NCBI RefSeq assembly: GCF_000518985.1
Contig: NZ_JAEQ01000015.1
Location: 57,656 to 121,655, forward strand
Source of the DNA: Chelativorans sp. J32
GTDB taxonomy: Bacteria > Pseudomonadota > Alphaproteobacteria > Rhizobiales > Rhizobiaceae
DNA: 64,000 nucleotides
Direction of reading: 5' to 3'
The translations under genes and the position numbers were made by a program. The notes beneath the pieces are model-generated. The model saw only the letters and a program-made list of their open reading frames with translations. It did not search any database and was not told the origin of the DNA. Below, piece by piece: positions 27,435-37,009 of this stretch (position 1 is the first letter of the stretch; each line of letters starts with the position of its first letter).

Positions 27435-29894
27435 TCAGCTTTTCCGTGGCAGTTGGGGTACCAGGCTGCGCTTGGGGGGCTCCGGCAAGGCCGGCGGCCG
27501 CTTTGCCGCCTTCGGCTTGGCCTTTTTCGGCGCAGCCCGCTTGGCGGCACCCTTTCGGGCAGGAGGCGTCTCGCGCTTCGGCTTAACCGGAGCATCGTCG
27601 GGGATGGTCTCCAGCTTGAGACCAGTCTCCCCGTCCTCCTTCGTCTCGACCGTCACCTTGACGGTGCCGCCACGCCTGAGCTTGCCGAAAAGCACCTCCT
27701 CAGCCAGCGGCTTTTTGATGTGCTCCTGGATTACGCGGCCGAGCGGGCGGGCCCCCATACGCTCGTCATAGCCCTTGTCCGCAAGCCAGGCGATCGCCTC
27801 GTCTGAAAGATCGAAGGTGACCTTGCGCTCGGCGAGCTGCGCCTCAAGCTGCATGACGAACTTCTGCACCACCTGATGCACCACCGGCATCGGCAGGGAG
27901 CCGAAGGGTATGATGGCGTCGAGCCGGTTGCGGAACTCCGGCGTAAAGAGCCGGTTGATCGCCTCCATGTCGTCGCCCTCGCGCTTGGACGAACCGAAGC
28001 CGATGGCCGGCTTGGCAAGATCGGCGGCGCCCGCATTGGTCGTCATGATGAGGATGACGTTGCGGAAGTCGATGCGCTTGCCATTGTGATCCGTCAGCTT
28101 GCCGTGATCCATGACCTGCAGCAGGATGTTGAAGAGATCCGGATGGGCCTTCTCGATCTCGTCCAGAAGCAGCACGCAGTGGGGATGCTGATCTACACCA
28201 TCGGTCAGGAGACCGCCCTGGTCGAAGCCCACATAACCGGGAGGCGCACCGATCAGGCGAGAGACCGTGTGCCGCTCCATGTATTCGGACATGTCGAAGC
28301 GCAGAAGCTCGACGCCGAGCGAAGCCGCAAGCTGCTTGGCCACCTCCGTCTTGCCCACGCCCGTCGGACCGGAGAACAGGTAGGAACCGATAGGCTTCTC
28401 CGGTTCCCGCAAACCCGCGCGGGCCAGCTTGATCGCCGAGGCGAGCGCCTCGATCGCCTTGTCCTGGCCGTAGACGACGCGCTTGAGTTCTTCCTCAAGC
28501 CCGGCGAGCACCTTCTCGTCGTCAGCCGAAACCGTTTTCGGCGGAATGCGAGCCATGGTGGCGATCGTGGTCTCGATCTCCCTCACGGTAATCGTCTTGC
28601 GCCGCTTGGCTTCCGGCAGAAGCTTCTGTGAAGCGCCCGTTTCATCGATCACATCGATCGCCTTGTCCGGCAGCTTACGGTCGCTGATATAGCGGGCAGA
28701 AAGCTCAACCGCGGCCTTTACCGCCTCATTGGTGTACTTCACGCGATGGAAATCTTCGAAATAGGGCTTCAAACCCTTCATGATCTCGATCGCATCGTCC
28801 ACCGACGGCTCGTTCACGTCGATCTTCTGGAAGCGGCGCACCAACGCGCGGTCTTTCTCGAAGAACTGGCGGAACTCCTTGTAAGTCGTTGATCCGATGC
28901 AGCGGATCGCACCGGAGGACAGAGCGGGCTTCAACAGGTTCGATGCATCCATCGCGCCCCCGGAGGTGGCGCCAGCGCCGATCACCGTATGGATCTCATC
29001 GATGAAGAGTATCGCACCGGGGAAATCCTCCAGCTCCTTCACGACCTGCTTCAGCCTCTCCTCGAAGTCACCGCGATAGCGTGTGCCTGCGAGCAGCGTA
29101 CCCATATCGAGGGCGAAGATCGTGGCATCAGCCAGGACGTCGGGCACGTCACCCTCAACGATCCGCTTGGCAAGCCCCTCCGCGATCGCCGTCTTGCCGA
29201 CGCCGGGATCGCCCACATAGAGCGGATTGTTCTTGGAGCGGCGGCAGAGCACCTGGATCGTGCGGTTGATTTCGGACTCGCGGCCGATAAGGGGGTCGAT
29301 ACGCCCTGCCCGTGCCTTGGCGTTCAGGTTCACGCAGTAAGCCGACAGAGCGTCCTGCTGCTGCTTCTTCTTGGCGCCTTCTTCGGTTTCGGCCCCCGTC
29401 GAGCTGGATTGGTCCTCGTCCGCCCCGCGCGGAGTGCGAGCCTCGTTGGCCCCGGGGCGCTTGGCGATCCCGTGGCTGATATAGTTGACCGCGTCGTAGC
29501 GGGTCATCTGCTGTTCCTGCAGGAAATAGGCGGCATGACTTTCGCGTTCCGCGAAAATCGCGACGAGCACATTGGCCCCCGACACCTCCTCCCTGCCTGA
29601 AGACTGCACGTGAATCACCGCGCGCTGGATGACGCGCTGGAACCCGGCCGTCGGCTTGGAATCCTCGTCATAGCCCGTGACGAGATTGTCGAGCTCGGTA
29701 TCGATATAATCGGTAACGGTGCGCCTGAGTTCGTCCAGGTCCACGTTGCACGCCCGCATGACGGCGGCCGCGTCGTTATCGTCGATCAGGGCGAGCAGCA
29801 GATGTTCGAGCGTCGCATATTCATGATGACGCTCATTGGCATAGGTCAGCGCTTGATGTAGCGCGCGTTCCAGGCCTTGCGAGAAAGCCGGCAT
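27435..29894 (-). CDS. clpA: ATP-dependent Clp protease ATP-binding subunit ClpA
   Basis: 819 aa AAA+ unfoldase feeding ClpP. The N-domain (about 1-145) receives ClpS. D1 Walker A is [13 protein letters not shown], Walker [11 protein letters not shown]2 Walker A is [13 protein letters not shown], Walker [15 protein letters not shown]. coli ClpA is about 758 aa; the excess is mainly a Lys/Ala/Pro-rich tail of about 50 residues at the C-terminus (for example [19 protein letters not shown]). clpS lies 8 bp upstream, so the adaptor and unfoldase are co-expressed. Confidence 0.97.
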   Translation of the reverse strand: MPAFSQGLERALHQALTYANERHHEYATLEHLLLALIDDNDAAAVMRACNVDLDELRRTVTDYIDTELDNLVTGYDEDSKPTAGFQRVIQRAVIHVQSSGREEVSGANVLVAIFAERESHAAYFLQEQQMTRYDAVNYISHGIAKRPGANEARTPRGADEDQSSSTGAETEEGAKKKQQQDALSAYCVNLNAKARAGRIDPLIGRESEINRTIQVLCRRSKNNPLYVGDPGVGKTAIAEGLAKRIVEGDVPDVLADATIFALDMGTLLAGTRYRGDFEERLKQVVKELEDFPGAILFIDEIHTVIGAGATSGGAMDASNLLKPALSSGAIRCIGSTTYKEFRQFFEKDRALVRRFQKIDVNEPSVDDAIEIMKGLKPYFEDFHRVKYTNEAVKAAVELSARYISDRKLPDKAIDVIDETGASQKLLPEAKRRKTITVREIETTIATMARIPPKTVSADDEKVLAGLEEELKRVVYGQDKAIEALASAIKLARAGLREPEKPIGSYLFSGPTGVGKTEVAKQLAASLGVELLRFDMSEYMERHTVSRLIGAPPGYVGFDQGGLLTDGVDQHPHCVLLLDEIEKAHPDLFNILLQVMDHGKLTDHNGKRIDFRNVILIMTTNAGAADLAKPAIGFGSSKREGDDMEAINRLFTPEFRNRLDAIIPFGSLPMPVVHQVVQKFVMQLEAQLAERKVTFDLSDEAIAWLADKGYDERMGARPLGRVIQEHIKKPLAEEVLFGKLRRGGTVKVTVETKEDGETGLKLETIPDDAPVKPKRETPPARKGAAKRAAPKKAKPKAAKRPPALPEPPKRSLVPQLPRKS

Positions 29895-29902
29895 TCAGAA
29901 CC

Positions 29903-30316
29903 TCATTTCTTCTCCATCACGCATTGCAGCGGATGCTGATGCTGACGGGCAAAATCCATGACCTGAGCCACCTTGGTCTCGGCCACTTCGAATGTGTAGA
30001 TGCCGCATTCGCCCACCCCATGGTTGTGAACATGCAGCATGATCCTTGTCGCTGCCTCCCGATCCTTCTGGAAAAATCGCTCCAGAACATGGACGACGAA
30101 TTCCATGGGTGTGTAATCGTCGTTCAATAGCAGCACGCGATAGAGGCTCGGCTTCTTCGTCTTCGTCCTGGTGCGCGTAATGACAGCGGTGCCGCGCCCG
30201 GTGCTGTTGCCTTCGTCGTCCCCACGGCTCATCCGCAAAGCGTCGCCTGGCATTTCTCTCTCGCCGATCCCGGTTGTTTCATGCGTTCCGTCACAGCTCC
30301 CCATGAGTTGTGACAT
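29903..30316 (-). CDS. clpS: ATP-dependent Clp protease adaptor ClpS
   Basis: Up to 137 aa. The conserved core starts near residue 53 ([20 protein letters not shown]) and runs through [20 protein letters not shown] and [20 protein letters not shown] to [10 protein letters not shown]. It binds N-degron substrates and hands them to ClpA. The N-terminal 50 residues are variable in the family, and internal starts (residues 22 or 29) are possible, so the true protein may be about 110-137 aa. Confidence 0.95.
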   Translation of the reverse strand: MSQLMGSCDGTHETTGIGEREMPGDALRMSRGDDEGNSTGRGTAVITRTRTKTKKPSLYRVLLLNDDYTPMEFVVHVLERFFQKDREAATRIMLHVHNHGVGECGIYTFEVAETKVAQVMDFARQHQHPLQCVMEKK

Positions 30317-30802
30317 GTAGGTACCTCTCTGATGATTTTAAGCCCTTCTATCGTGCTGACAATACGCATTGCGCTCCCGCCCTGCTCAAATTTTTTCGCA
30401 TGCGGGACGGTTCCATACTGATCAACCGAGAGCGCAAAACAGCGGGCGGAGACGTCGCTGAACTTTCACACGTTTTGAGCCGGCCCCGACGCCGCACAAA
30501 ACATAAGTAGGTTTCCCACAAGGTATTTCAAAGGGACAACTGGCTTTCTATCGGTAGCTGACGTCGCGGCAACATGCTGCAGCGAAATAAATAAGCGTAA
30601 AAGCCGCCTCGCCCAATTCTCGCCCCATCTGCGGGGGACAGCCCCAGAAAGGGGCAATCCATAAAACAGGATTCAAAAACGCTTCGAATGCGAAAAATCC
30701 GGTCAAGCGATCGCTCACCATAACGAATTGGTAACGAGGGTTACCTAGGGTCAACCATAAGGTCTTCGGACGCATCGGTCCGCGGAAGGAATAATTGCTT
30801 TG
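30317..30802. other. Divergent intergenic region between clpS and the D,D-carboxypeptidase
   Basis: 486 bp with no credible gene; the short frames here lack start signals and family features. It must carry both promoters. The only strong pattern is the GGTAAC-GAGG-GTTACC palindrome near the right end. Confidence 0.55.
30730..30745. promoter_or_regulatory. Palindromic operator-like site upstream of the carboxypeptidase gene
   Basis: GGTAAC (30730-30735), GAGG, GTTACC (30740-30745): a perfect 16-bp inverted repeat ending 57 bp before the ATG at 30803. The size and position suit a repressor operator. No regulator is assigned. Confidence 0.35.
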
Positions 30803-32146
30803 ATGGGTGTGATTGTGCGACAGGCGCTCGCGGGAAAACTACGTCAGATCACCAATCTCGCAGTCGTTGCCCTTGCCGTGGGGACCTTTGTCCTCGCATC
30901 GGTCGGCTCGGCTGCGGCCAATCCGAAATATGCAGGCATCGTCGTGGATGCGAAGACGGGCAACGTCCTCTATGAGGACAATGCTGACGCTTTGCGCTAC
31001 CCCGCCTCGCTGACGAAGATGATGACGCTTTATCTCGTCTTCGAAGCCATGTCCTCGGGGCGGATATCCAAGAGCACCCGCATCACCTTCTCCAAGAAGG
31101 CGGCTGCCGAACCTCCGACGAAACTGGGCGTCGGCGCCGGCAAAAGCATAACGGTCGAGCAAGCCATTCTGGCGCTCATCACCCGGTCGGCGAACGACGT
31201 TGCGACGGCAGTCGCCGAAAATCTCGGCGGGTCGGAGGAGAATTTCGCCCGCATGATGACGACCAAGGCGCGCCAGCTTGGTATGAATTCGACGACTTTC
31301 CGCAATGCGCACGGGCTTCCCAACGGCGAGCAGCGGACGACCGCGCGCGACATGGCCAAACTCGGCATCGCGCTGCGTGAGCACTTTCCGCGCCACTACG
31401 ATTATTTCTCCACGCGCAGTTTCGTTTTCTCGGGGAAGACGATCAACGGGCACAACAATCTTCTTGGCCGTGTGAAGGGCGCCGACGGTATCAAGACGGG
31501 CTATACCCGCGCTTCGGGCTTCAATCTCGTCTCATCCGTCTCGGCCGAGGGGCGGCAGATCGTGGCCGTCGTGATGGGCGGAAATACGGCGCGTAGCCGC
31601 GACGCCCATATGGTGGACCTCATTCAGCGCTATCTACCCAAGGCTTCCACGGGACGCGGCGGGGATCTGATCGCCAAGGGACCGGTCATCAGGCCCACGA
31701 TCACGAACGCACCGGCTATCATGGCGTCGGCTACTACTCTGCCGAAAAAGGCACCGCTTCCCGTTGAACGCCCTGAGACCGAAGTGGCCGTGACGGCCTA
31801 TGCCGAGGATCGCATCCCCAGTGCCAAGATGGCTTTGGCCGAAGCGGTTGTGGAAAAGCAGGATCCTGTCGACCCGGTGGCGACTTCCTCAACCCCCGTG
31901 TCCGGCTGGGTTATCCAAGTTGCCTCTGCCCAAACGGAAGAGGACGCCCGCCGCGTTCTGGAAAGAACGGTTGAACGGGCCTCAGGCGTTCTTGCCTCCG
32001 CGAAGCCCTTCACCGAGACTTTCGTGCTCAAGGGGCAGACCTATTACCGTGCTCGCTTCGGCGGGTTTGAAAGCAAGACGGCGGCTTGGAACGCGTGCGC
32101 GACACTCAAGAAGAGAAGCGTGGACTGTTACGCTGTCCAGAACTGA
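30803..32146 (+). CDS. dac: D-alanyl-D-alanine carboxypeptidase with C-terminal SPOR domain
   Basis: 447 aa from the ATG at 30803 with GGAAGGA upstream; the TTG one codon earlier is less likely. A signal peptide ends near residue 39 (SAAANPKYAG). Peptidase S11 motifs are intact: SLTK (catalytic Ser and Lys, near residue 67), SAND and KTGYT. It trims the terminal D-Ala of peptidoglycan stems in the periplasm. The last 80 or so residues (GWVIQVASAQTEEDARRVLE ... FGGFESKTAAWNACATLKK) form a SPOR domain, which binds denuded septal glycan, so division-site targeting is likely. Confidence 0.94.
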   Translation: MGVIVRQALAGKLRQITNLAVVALAVGTFVLASVGSAAANPKYAGIVVDAKTGNVLYEDNADALRYPASLTKMMTLYLVFEAMSSGRISKSTRITFSKKAAAEPPTKLGVGAGKSITVEQAILALITRSANDVATAVAENLGGSEENFARMMTTKARQLGMNSTTFRNAHGLPNGEQRTTARDMAKLGIALREHFPRHYDYFSTRSFVFSGKTINGHNNLLGRVKGADGIKTGYTRASGFNLVSSVSAEGRQIVAVVMGGNTARSRDAHMVDLIQRYLPKASTGRGGDLIAKGPVIRPTITNAPAIMASATTLPKKAPLPVERPETEVAVTAYAEDRIPSAKMALAEAVVEKQDPVDPVATSSTPVSGWVIQVASAQTEEDARRVLERTVERASGVLASAKPFTETFVLKGQTYYRARFGGFESKTAAWNACATLKKRSVDCYAVQN

Positions 32147-32176
32147 GTTTTCCCGCTATGTAAATGCGTGAGGGAT

Positions 32177-32875
32177 TTAGCGATGATCGGACAGGAGAAC
32201 GTCTCGAGCTTCGTTGATACGAGCGGCAAGAAAGGCGGAGCCGCCCAGATCGGGATGCAGGCGCTGCATCAGGCGGCGATGAGCCTTTCGGATTTCCGCC
32301 GCGGACGCTCCCATTTCAAGACCAAGGATCTTGTAAGCCTCCTCCTTGGTCATGGGGCCAGAAGCTGGCGCGCTTCTCTGCCGCCTGTCCTGGTTCGTCT
32401 CCATGCCTTCGCGCCAGACGGGAAACCGGCCGTCAAGATACGTTTCCAATAGCTGCAGGCTCTCCTCGTCTCCGGCAAGTTCCCGGTGGAGCGCCATGAG
32501 ATCGTCGAGGGGCATCTGGCTGAGCTGGCGTCCCTCGAACTTTCCGGCTAAAACGAAGCCTTCAAGCGCTCCCGTATCGTGATCGAGCTCCATCTCCAGA
32601 GCAGCTGACCGCACGCTCGACCGCTTGCGGGATCTGCGCTCCTTGACCCGCCGGTTCAGGCGGGCCGATCCCAGCCAGGCGGCTGCCAGCGAGAGCAGCG
32701 TTCCGCCGATCCCCGCCCTCCCCGCGAATATCAGCACCAGCCCGCAAAGCCCCACCACCGCCGGTCCTGCAAGCCTGAACGCAGACGCTAATGCGGCCGG
32801 GCTGGCGCGCGTGAACGAGTAGACGGCAAGCGCCAACACGAACAGAAGACCAATGAGAAAGAGCGGAGAAATCAT
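32177..32875 (-). CDS. Membrane-anchored DnaJ-domain protein
   Basis: 232 aa. Two N-terminal hydrophobic helices (PLFLIGLLFVLALAVYSF and VVGLCGLVLIFAGRAGIGGT) are followed by a basic stretch and a middle region MELDHDTGALEGFVLAGKFE. A C-terminal J-domain holds the HPD motif in RLMQRLHPDLGGS. J-domains stimulate DnaK ATPase, and the anchor would place it on the cytoplasmic face of the inner membrane. The ATG overlaps the stop of the VWA gene (ATGA), so the two are translationally coupled. Confidence 0.87.
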   Translation of the reverse strand: MISPLFLIGLLFVLALAVYSFTRASPAALASAFRLAGPAVVGLCGLVLIFAGRAGIGGTLLSLAAAWLGSARLNRRVKERRSRKRSSVRSAALEMELDHDTGALEGFVLAGKFEGRQLSQMPLDDLMALHRELAGDEESLQLLETYLDGRFPVWREGMETNQDRRQRSAPASGPMTKEEAYKILGLEMGASAAEIRKAHRRLMQRLHPDLGGSAFLAARINEARDVLLSDHR

Positions 32876-33600
32876 CCCTTGCCGCTCAGATGGGCGATCA
32901 TAAGGCGGTCCTCCGGGTGTCCGCGCGCCTCGAGAGCAGGCAGGCCGCCGGTTGCATAAACTGCGACTGCGCCCAAAAGCTTGGCCAGGGCATCCGCAGC
33001 ATTTCGGTCAAAACGAAACCACGCGCCCTTGGACAACCTGGCAATTTCCTTGAAGGCGCTGGTTGCAACCGGATCGCGGCCCTCCTGAAAGAGGAAGACC
33101 GGCACACCTTTCAGCCCCAGCTCCCCCGCACGCTCGGCAAGCAGGTCAACCTCTTCCTCCATCGCATCCCCGATGAAGACGAGCGCGTTTACTCTGGCCC
33201 GTGCATTCTCCCTCAGGGTGTGAGAAAGGACCTTGCCGATTTGGGTGCGCCCGCCCCGGCAATGGATCCGCGTCATCAGATCCTTGAGCGCTTTCGTCTC
33301 CGTCACGAAGCGTGAAGCTGCACATTCACCAAATCCCCGGTAATAGACGAGCTGCACGCTGAGCGTTCCAGCGCCGCCCGCCGCATCGAACATCTCCGCC
33401 TGGATCTCGCAGGCGAGGTCCCATGTGGGTTGACGGCTCATTGTGGCGTCGATGGCAAGGATCAGGCGGCCGTTCCCCTTCCCTGCTGGAGCGAGTGAAC
33501 GCGCCTGCCGGACAAAGGCGTCGATCGCGCTCTTGCCCGATCGTGTTTTCGAAAGCTCCGTCTTCTTCCCGGCCTCTGCCGGCGTTTTCCCATGGCTCAT
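32872..33600 (-). CDS. VWA-domain protein coupled to a DnaJ-domain protein
   Basis: 242 aa, no signal peptide. After a Lys-rich N-terminus comes a von Willebrand A-like core: RLILAIDATMSRQPTWDLA with a MIDAS-like D-x-T-x-S, then VQLVYYRGFGECAASRFVTE, HCRGGRTQIGKVLSHTLREN and ALVFIGDAMEEEVDLLAERA. Such proteins often act as metal-dependent protein-binding scaffolds. Its function is unknown; the overlap with the membrane DnaJ gene suggests they work together. Confidence 0.8.
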   Translation of the reverse strand: MSHGKTPAEAGKKTELSKTRSGKSAIDAFVRQARSLAPAGKGNGRLILAIDATMSRQPTWDLACEIQAEMFDAAGGAGTLSVQLVYYRGFGECAASRFVTETKALKDLMTRIHCRGGRTQIGKVLSHTLRENARARVNALVFIGDAMEEEVDLLAERAGELGLKGVPVFLFQEGRDPVATSAFKEIARLSKGAWFRFDRNAADALAKLLGAVAVYATGGLPALEARGHPEDRLMIAHLSGKG

Positions 33601-33735
33601 GGAAAAAACATGTGCTCCCGCGTCAGACCTTACAAGACCTATAGTGTCGTCCGTCCCTCGGGATTATTGCGAGGACGTACAAATTGGAAGCGACGCAATG
33701 GCCTTTCGGAGGCCAATCCTGTTACTCCCGATGCG

Positions 33736-34170
33736 CTAGAGCAATCCGAGTTCGGTCAGTTCACGCCGCATATGGTCTGGCAGATCGCCCGTGTCGGAAC
33801 CGGCACGAATGTCGCCGGGAACATCCTCCGGCTTCAAATAACGCCAACCCTGGAATGGACGACGTGGCTGCCATTCAGTGCGGATCACCTGCGGCTCCAG
33901 CACCAGACGGCAGCGTTGGATTCCCTCGCCATCGAGGAATGGACGGATATCGAGAACTCGCTGCCGGCATTGCACCATGCCTTGGATGACCCAGTAAAGC
34001 GAGCCGCCGCCGGTGATCTCTTCGATCCGCTTCGGCACCATGCGCGTGACATGATATTGCTCGACGGGTTCGTCGCGGCGCTTCTTTTCTTCCAGCCGCT
34101 CGGCAATCCAATATTCCAGGTCTTCAGGGCTTCCGCAGCCCACGCACAGTTTTATGAGATGAAGCGCCAT
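33736..34170 (-). CDS. DUF1489 family protein
   Basis: 144 aa, ATG at 34170. Matches DUF1489, a family largely restricted to alphaproteobacteria: HLIKLCVGCGSPEDLEYWIA, TRMVPKRIEEITGGGSLYWV and FQGWRYLKPEDVPGDI. No membrane segment or signal peptide. The function is unknown. Confidence 0.87.
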   Translation of the reverse strand: MALHLIKLCVGCGSPEDLEYWIAERLEEKKRRDEPVEQYHVTRMVPKRIEEITGGGSLYWVIQGMVQCRQRVLDIRPFLDGEGIQRCRLVLEPQVIRTEWQPRRPFQGWRYLKPEDVPGDIRAGSDTGDLPDHMRRELTELGLL

Positions 34171-34233
34171 GGCCGCACCATCGGGAATATCGCCCGCAAG
34201 GTCAACGCAACCGCGTTCTTTCCACAGGCGTGA

Positions 34234-35634
34234 TCAGCATTCCACCACGTTGACGGCGAGCCCGCCAAGGCTCGTCTCCTTATAACGTTCATTCATGTCG
34301 AGGCCGGTCTGGCGCATGGTCTCGACTGCCGCGTCGAGCGAAACGAAATGCTTGCCGTCGCCCTTCAGCGCGAGGGAAGCCGCCGTAACCGCTTTAACAG
34401 CGCCCAAGGCATTGCGTTCGATGCATGGCACCTGCACCAGGCCGGCAACCGGGTCGCAGGTCATACCGAGATGATGCTCAAGCGCGATCTCGGCCGCGTT
34501 CTCCACCTGTTCGGGCGTTCCGCCCATGACGGCCGCAAGCCCTGCCGCTGCCATGGCCGAGGCGGACCCCACCTCCCCCTGGCAGCCGACCTCTGCGCCG
34601 GAAATGGACGCGTTGTGTTTGATCAGCCCGCCCACGGCGGCGGCCGTCAAAAGGAAATCACGGATACCCGCGGTGTCGGCATCAGGGTGGAAGCGCAGCC
34701 AATAGCGCATCACTGCAGGCACGACCCCGGCCGCGCCGTTGGTGGGCGCGGTGACCACCTTACCACCGGCGGCGTTTTCCTCGTTCACGGCCATTGCATA
34801 GACAGAGAGCCAATCATTGGCGGCAAGAGGATTGGGCCTGTTCTGCCGCCATTCCTCTTCGAGCTTTTCATGCAGCCCGCGCGCACGCCGGCGCACCTTC
34901 AATCCGCCCGGCATGATGCCTTCCTTGGCCAGACCGCGCTCGATGCAGCCGCGCATTGCTTCCCATATGGCGTCGAGGCCCGCGTTCAGTTCCTCTTCAC
35001 TCCTGTAGGTCAGCTCGTTTGCGCGTTTCATCTCGGCAATCGAGAGCCCGCTCGCCGCCGCCATCTCCAGCATCTCCCGCGCATTGGCGAAGGGGTATGG
35101 GACGTTGCGGTCCACCGCTGGCTTCTGCTCGGCTTTGAGCGTCTGCAACTCCTCTTCCGAGACGACGAACCCGCCGCCGACCGAGTAATAGATGCGCCGC
35201 AAGAGCAGCCGACCGTCCGAGTCCAAGGCGTTGAACGACATTCCGTTTGCATGGCCAGGCAGCGGATTCTTCCGGTCGAAGATGAGATCGGAAACGGGAT
35301 CGAAATCATATCCGAGGTGCCCGGGCGGCGAGAGCCGCTTGGCAGTCCTGATCCCCTCCAGGACGGCGTCGGCCTGGTCCGGGTCGACCGTTATAGGCGT
35401 GAAACCCTGCAATCCCAAGATGACGGCACGATCGGTAGCATGCCCCACTCCGGTGAAGGCGAGCGATCCGTGAAGGCTGACTGAAAGCCGCTTCACCTCA
35501 ACGCCTGCCGGGCGTGGCCAATCTCCCTCTGCCACCTCGCGCAGGAAACGCTCAGCGGCAACCATCGGCCCCATCGTGTGGGAACTCGATGGGCCGATGC
35601 CGATCTTGAACAGATCAAAAACGGAGAGGAACAT
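34234..35634 (-). CDS. sdaA: L-serine ammonia-lyase (single chain)
   Basis: 466 aa from the ATG at 35634; a TTG two codons earlier is less likely. It is the iron-sulfur serine dehydratase making pyruvate and ammonia. The beta domain starts [20 protein letters not shown]. The alpha domain carries the cluster cysteines in [20 protein letters not shown] and [20 protein letters not shown]. It is complete and standard in length. A gap of 63 bp separates its stop from the DUF1489 start. Confidence 0.97.
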   Translation of the reverse strand: MFLSVFDLFKIGIGPSSSHTMGPMVAAERFLREVAEGDWPRPAGVEVKRLSVSLHGSLAFTGVGHATDRAVILGLQGFTPITVDPDQADAVLEGIRTAKRLSPPGHLGYDFDPVSDLIFDRKNPLPGHANGMSFNALDSDGRLLLRRIYYSVGGGFVVSEEELQTLKAEQKPAVDRNVPYPFANAREMLEMAAASGLSIAEMKRANELTYRSEEELNAGLDAIWEAMRGCIERGLAKEGIMPGGLKVRRRARGLHEKLEEEWRQNRPNPLAANDWLSVYAMAVNEENAAGGKVVTAPTNGAAGVVPAVMRYWLRFHPDADTAGIRDFLLTAAAVGGLIKHNASISGAEVGCQGEVGSASAMAAAGLAAVMGGTPEQVENAAEIALEHHLGMTCDPVAGLVQVPCIERNALGAVKAVTAASLALKGDGKHFVSLDAAVETMRQTGLDMNERYKETSLGGLAVNVVEC

Positions 35635-35717
35635 ATACAACTCCAGCCAGACTCGTCAGCTGTCATGCAGACAGGCCGGATATGCGCTCGCTGCGGCAGC
35701 ACCGCAAGGTCCAAAAG

Positions 35718-35753
35718 AAAACGGGGCGCAGGCCAGACGCCGCGCCCCGTTTT
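35718..35753. terminator. Strong bidirectional terminator downstream of the 42-aa gene
   Basis: AAAACGGGGCGC (35718-35729), 12-nt loop, GCGCCCCGTTTT (35742-35753): a 12-bp stem with T-tracts in both directions, 18 bp past the stop of the small gene and upstream of sdaA. Confidence 0.85.
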
Positions 35754-35771
35754 CAAAATCGTATGCCGGTA

Positions 35772-35900
35772 TTAGCTCGCGGCCATCATGGCGACACCGT
35801 CGCCCCCAACGAAAAGCCAGGCCAAGAGGATGATGCCGGCTAGACCGATGACCGCCTTCGCGGTTACGCCCCAGCACGATTTCTGAACGTGTTCGTCCAT
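35772..35900 (-). CDS. Small single-helix membrane protein, unknown function
   Basis: 42 aa, ATG at 35900 with AGGAAC 10 bases before it. It begins MDEHVQKSCWGVTAKAVIGL and continues as one hydrophobic helix (AGIILLAWLFVGG) ending MMAAS. One cysteine sits before the helix. It is followed by its own strong terminator and is isolated from the neighbours, which supports a real transcription unit. I do not recognise a family. It is probably an inner-membrane microprotein. Confidence 0.6.
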   Translation of the reverse strand: MDEHVQKSCWGVTAKAVIGLAGIILLAWLFVGGDGVAMMAAS

Positions 35901-36125
35901 GGAGTTCCGTGTTCCTGTTAAACGCGGCGGCCCCTCTTCCCTAGCCACCACGACCGAGCCAATACCCCCGCCGATGCTGCGATGCAATAACAAAAGCGGC
36001 AAGAGGTTGGCACAAGCCGGACACCGTTGCCGCTTAACATGTCTTAACTCTAACATATTCAAAAGCTTAACCCACAAACCGCGTTTGCGGATTATCAACA
36101 CTTGCGGCAGGATTGCGGCGGTTTC

Positions 36126-36926
36126 CTATTCCCCGATGGAAGGCAGGATGCTCTCGCTTCGTCCCAGCATCCAATAGGCGATCAGCCCGATCCATTCGCG
36201 AATGCCGACGGTGGTGTTGCGCAGCGAATCGAGAACATTATCGTCTGTGAGCCCTGGTCGTTCCTGACCCGTGGTTTTGTAGTCCGCCGGCCAAGGCACT
36301 ACGGGAAAGCCCGCCTGCCGGAATGCACCAACGGCGCGCGGCATATGGAACGCCGAGGTTACCAGCAGCCAGGTTTCGCCGGGTTGCGGCTTTGCCAGAG
36401 ATACGGAAAGCCTTGCATTCTCGAACGTGTCCCGCGACTGGTTTTCCAGTTCGATGCGCTCGGGCGGAACGCCGAGGGCGATGAGCAGCCGAGGCGCAGT
36501 GTCTGCATCCCCTTCGCCCGGAAGGAAGACCGAGCCTGAGCCGCCGGAAACGAGCAGCCGCGCTTGCGGATAGCGCCGGGCCAGGATTGCCGTCTCGACG
36601 AACCGGTCACCGCTGTCATTGAGCTCATAGCCGCCGCGCGCCATATTGACGGCTCCCTCGAAGCCGCCGCCTAGCACAATGATTCCGTCCACATGCTGCG
36701 GCGCCGGCTCCGGCCGCGTGAACCGATCCTCGAGCGGGTGAAGAAGCAGCGCGCCGAAGGTGGTCCAGCCGGCAAGCGCCACGACTACAAAGGCCAATGT
36801 GGCGAAGGTGATGGATACACGCCGCCAGCGAAATGCCGCACCGACGATCGCCGCAGCAATAAGCAATCCAACAAGATTAAATGGCTGCACCAGCGTCCAG
36901 AAGATGGCGGAGGCCAGATGAAACAT
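36126..36926 (-). CDS. YdcF family protein (DUF218)
   Basis: 266 aa from the ATG at 36926; a GTG two codons earlier overlaps the GAGGAG ribosome binding site and is unlikely. Two N-terminal membrane helices are followed by the DUF218 domain: DGIIVLGGGFEGAVNMARGG, LLVSGGSGSVFLPGEGDADT, RDTFENARLSVSLAKP and WLLVTSAFHMPRAVGAFRQA. The family includes ElyC and SanA, which affect cell-envelope precursors. The reaction is unproven. Confidence 0.87.
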   Translation of the reverse strand: MFHLASAIFWTLVQPFNLVGLLIAAAIVGAAFRWRRVSITFATLAFVVVALAGWTTFGALLLHPLEDRFTRPEPAPQHVDGIIVLGGGFEGAVNMARGGYELNDSGDRFVETAILARRYPQARLLVSGGSGSVFLPGEGDADTAPRLLIALGVPPERIELENQSRDTFENARLSVSLAKPQPGETWLLVTSAFHMPRAVGAFRQAGFPVVPWPADYKTTGQERPGLTDDNVLDSLRNTTVGIREWIGLIAYWMLGRSESILPSIGE

Positions 36927-37009
36927 TTTCACTCCTCAAACAGAATCACCGGAATCTGCCTGAGGTTATCCATGTCTGGCCTTCCGGGCACCTCAGCGCT
37001 GATGGTGGC

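Noticed and set aside
34348..35484. 378-codon plus-strand open frame opposite sdaA
   Set aside because: No family features; fully antisense to an intact serine dehydratase gene.
36034..36047. TTAA-N6-TTAA near the small membrane protein gene, like a CtrA site
   Set aside because: The spacing is six, not the seven bases of the CtrA consensus, and the flanks do not match.
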